A stretch of 64,000 nucleotides of DNA from Legionella drozanskii LLAP-1 (GTDB lineage: Bacteria; Pseudomonadota; Gammaproteobacteria; Legionellales; Legionellaceae), in NCBI RefSeq assembly GCF_001467585.1, contig NZ_LNXY01000020.1, forward strand, positions 788,904 through 852,903, given 5' to 3'. Shown here piece after piece: positions 62,396 to 64,000 of this stretch (its first letter is position 1; each line of letters begins with the position of its first letter). Position numbers and translations under genes: made by a program. The notes beneath the pieces were generated by a model, which was not told where the DNA came from, made no database searches, and was given only the letters and a program-made list of their open reading frames with translations.

Positions 62396-63880
62396 CTAAA
62401 TCTTTTTCACTATTTGATAATAGAGTTTATCCGGACTCGTCTTATTTAATTCATCATGGGGATTCATTTCTAAAACAGAAGTGAGGAAAATGGTTTTTTG
62501 CCAGATTTGCAGATTATTAAATCGGTATCGTTCTTTGGATACTAAAATTAAAATTCTTCCTTCGGTTTCTTTAACATTTCCCCAATATTTATACATCAAA
62601 CTATTAGTACCAAAAATATGCGCACCTATAATGGGGTAAATCGAATCGGATTGTCCATGTTGAAAAAATTTTTCCTGATAAAAAGCAAATTCACTACCAA
62701 TATTGTAGGTATCCAAAGGCACTATAATAGGAGAACTCTTAGTATTAAATTCTATATCTTTAGCCAGATTTTGTATTTGAGAAGTTAAATTCTCCCAGGG
62801 TAATTGTTTAGCAAAAGTGTATTGATGAATTGCTTGCGGTTTGCCGAAATAAACACAATAAATAATGCTGGCATAAAAAAACAGCAATCCACTTAGTGTA
62901 AAGACCCAATTTTTACTCATTGAAAAGCGATTTTTATAGTCTTCATTCATTAATATTTGCAACCAGGGAATAATTGCCAAAAGACTAGGTCCTATCCAAT
63001 TGAGTTTAAGCTCGTGGAACAAACTAAATACGGAAAAAACGAGAAGAGGAATCAGACTAAATAGTTTTAAAAACCGTTTATTATTATCACTTATTTTTAT
63101 CGCGGGTGAAAATTTGTTACTAACTAATTGCCACCCTTCCCAGACACCGATTGGGGCTAGAAAAACAATTACTAATCCGACTAGTGCATGGAAAGAAAAA
63201 ACATAGTGATTTTCTAATCTTCGTTTACTTTGAAATAAGAATGAAGCCCATTCATGAGTCCAATTCCAATAAATAACGGGCATAAATAATATAATAGCGA
63301 ACAACGCGCACAAATAAGGTTCTTTACGGCTAAACCATTTCCGTGAAAAAAGTATCATATAAATAAGGGTTGAAAACCCTAGCAGAGCAATTGTATATTT
63401 CGATAAAAGCCCCAGACCAATCCATAATCCAGCCCAATACCAACTATTCGGCTTCTCTAAAACAAGTGCTTGATAAAGAAAATATAAGGTTGCAGACCAG
63501 CATAAAATGAGGGGTACATCTGGTGTAATAATTAAAGAGTGAATGAAGAAAAATGGGAGAATTGATAACAAAAGTATTGAATACTTTCCTGTGCCTTTTT
63601 GAATTAATTCCGTTAATCGATAACTAAAAAAAACTGTTAATAGCCAACAAGGAATCGTCGCGACTCGAACACCTAATTCATTGGTTCCGCAAATTAAAGT
63701 GCCCAATTTTATGAGTAAAGCAACCATTGGAGGATGATCGAGATAGCTAAAATCCAAATGGTTAGAATAGTTCCAATAATACGCTTCTTGGACCAATAAA
63801 TCGGCCTTTAAAATAAAAAATAGTCTCAACAAAACAGAGATAGTTATTAAGAGAATTGGAACTTTAAAATTGCTTTTCAT
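62396..63880 (-). CDS. ArnT/PMT-type membrane glycosyltransferase (GT39/GT83)
   Basis: 494 residues with about ten to twelve membrane helices and a C-terminal soluble part of some 120 residues. The first periplasmic loop carries VQEAYYWNYS and YLDHPPMVALL, the acidic and HPP signatures of the family. Such enzymes move a sugar from a lipid-phosphate carrier to lipid A, proteins or other lipids in the periplasm. No arn genes or carrier synthase are adjacent, so substrate is unknown. It is AT-rich and stands alone, with only 120 bases of upstream sequence in the window. Confidence 0.9.
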   Translation of the reverse strand: MKSNFKVPILLITISVLLRLFFILKADLLVQEAYYWNYSNHLDFSYLDHPPMVALLIKLGTLICGTNELGVRVATIPCWLLTVFFSYRLTELIQKGTGKYSILLLSILPFFFIHSLIITPDVPLILCWSATLYFLYQALVLEKPNSWYWAGLWIGLGLLSKYTIALLGFSTLIYMILFSRKWFSRKEPYLCALFAIILFMPVIYWNWTHEWASFLFQSKRRLENHYVFSFHALVGLVIVFLAPIGVWEGWQLVSNKFSPAIKISDNNKRFLKLFSLIPLLVFSVFSLFHELKLNWIGPSLLAIIPWLQILMNEDYKNRFSMSKNWVFTLSGLLFFYASIIYCVYFGKPQAIHQYTFAKQLPWENLTSQIQNLAKDIEFNTKSSPIIVPLDTYNIGSEFAFYQEKFFQHGQSDSIYPIIGAHIFGTNSLMYKYWGNVKETEGRILILVSKERYRFNNLQIWQKTIFLTSVLEMNPHDELNKTSPDKLYYQIVKKI

Positions 63881-64000
63881 AACTTCAATACTTAGGACAA
63901 GCTAATATAGCGTTTTAATTCGTTGAATCGTAGATTGCATAATACCCGAATTGAATCAAATATGCTGTAAGCAGGTAACTTACTTTTGCCTTTTTGTCTG

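Overview
The window looks like a chromosomal segment of a gamma-proteobacterium of the family Legionellaceae. The evidence is gene content and order: a complete nuoA-N operon beside tpiA-secG, an iron-regulated frgA-type siderophore synthetase, a PlaA/PlaC-type GDSL acyltransferase/lysophospholipase, a LapA-like M28 aminopeptidase, and several Legionella-style proteins of unknown function. The AT-rich base composition fits too. There is no insertion sequence, prophage, integrase, CRISPR array or rRNA operon. Most of the window is core genome with a few accessory genes at both ends. Species cannot be fixed from the sequence alone.

Layout. 1-11.3 kb is mixed: a GGDEF/EAL c-di-GMP protein, priC-like gene, APC permease, an unrecognised 365-residue protein, a secreted GDSL lipase, a Kef-type antiporter, ppa, HIT-folE and a small lipoprotein. 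11.8-20.8 kb, minus strand, is the classical translation/transcription cluster fMet tRNA-rimP-nusA-infB-rbfA-truB-rpsO-pnp. 21.3-35.9 kb, minus strand, is the 14-gene respiratory complex I operon nuoA to nuoN. 35.9-42.3 kb, minus strand, is tRNA-Leu(GAG), secG, tpiA, glmM, folP, ftsH and rlmE, with yhbY divergent. 42.8-46.8 kb, plus strand, is a Fur-box-controlled siderophore synthetase, pgsA, hda and an unknown gene. 46.8-64 kb is mixed: a peptide transporter, a large unknown membrane protein, a patatin-like lipase, a solute-binding protein, aroE, pepN, the prkA-yeaH-spoVR stress module, a small ABM-domain protein, a secreted aminopeptidase and a membrane glycosyltransferase.

How it fits together. 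In E. coli the order yhbY/rlmE-ftsH-folP-glmM-secG-leuU ... metY-rimP-nusA-infB-rbfA-truB-rpsO-pnp is nearly continuous. Here the same order is kept, with tpiA added between glmM and secG and the whole nuo operon lying between the tRNA-Leu and fMet tRNA genes. The accessory genes suggest a host-associated or amoeba-associated lifestyle: secreted lipases and peptidases, iron scavenging, c-di-GMP signalling and possible Dot/Icm effectors. Effector status is inference only.

Start codons were adjusted where a longer open frame begins at GTG or TTG but a downstream ATG or GTG has a better Shine-Dalgarno sequence or matches the usual family N-terminus. Such choices are stated in the entries.
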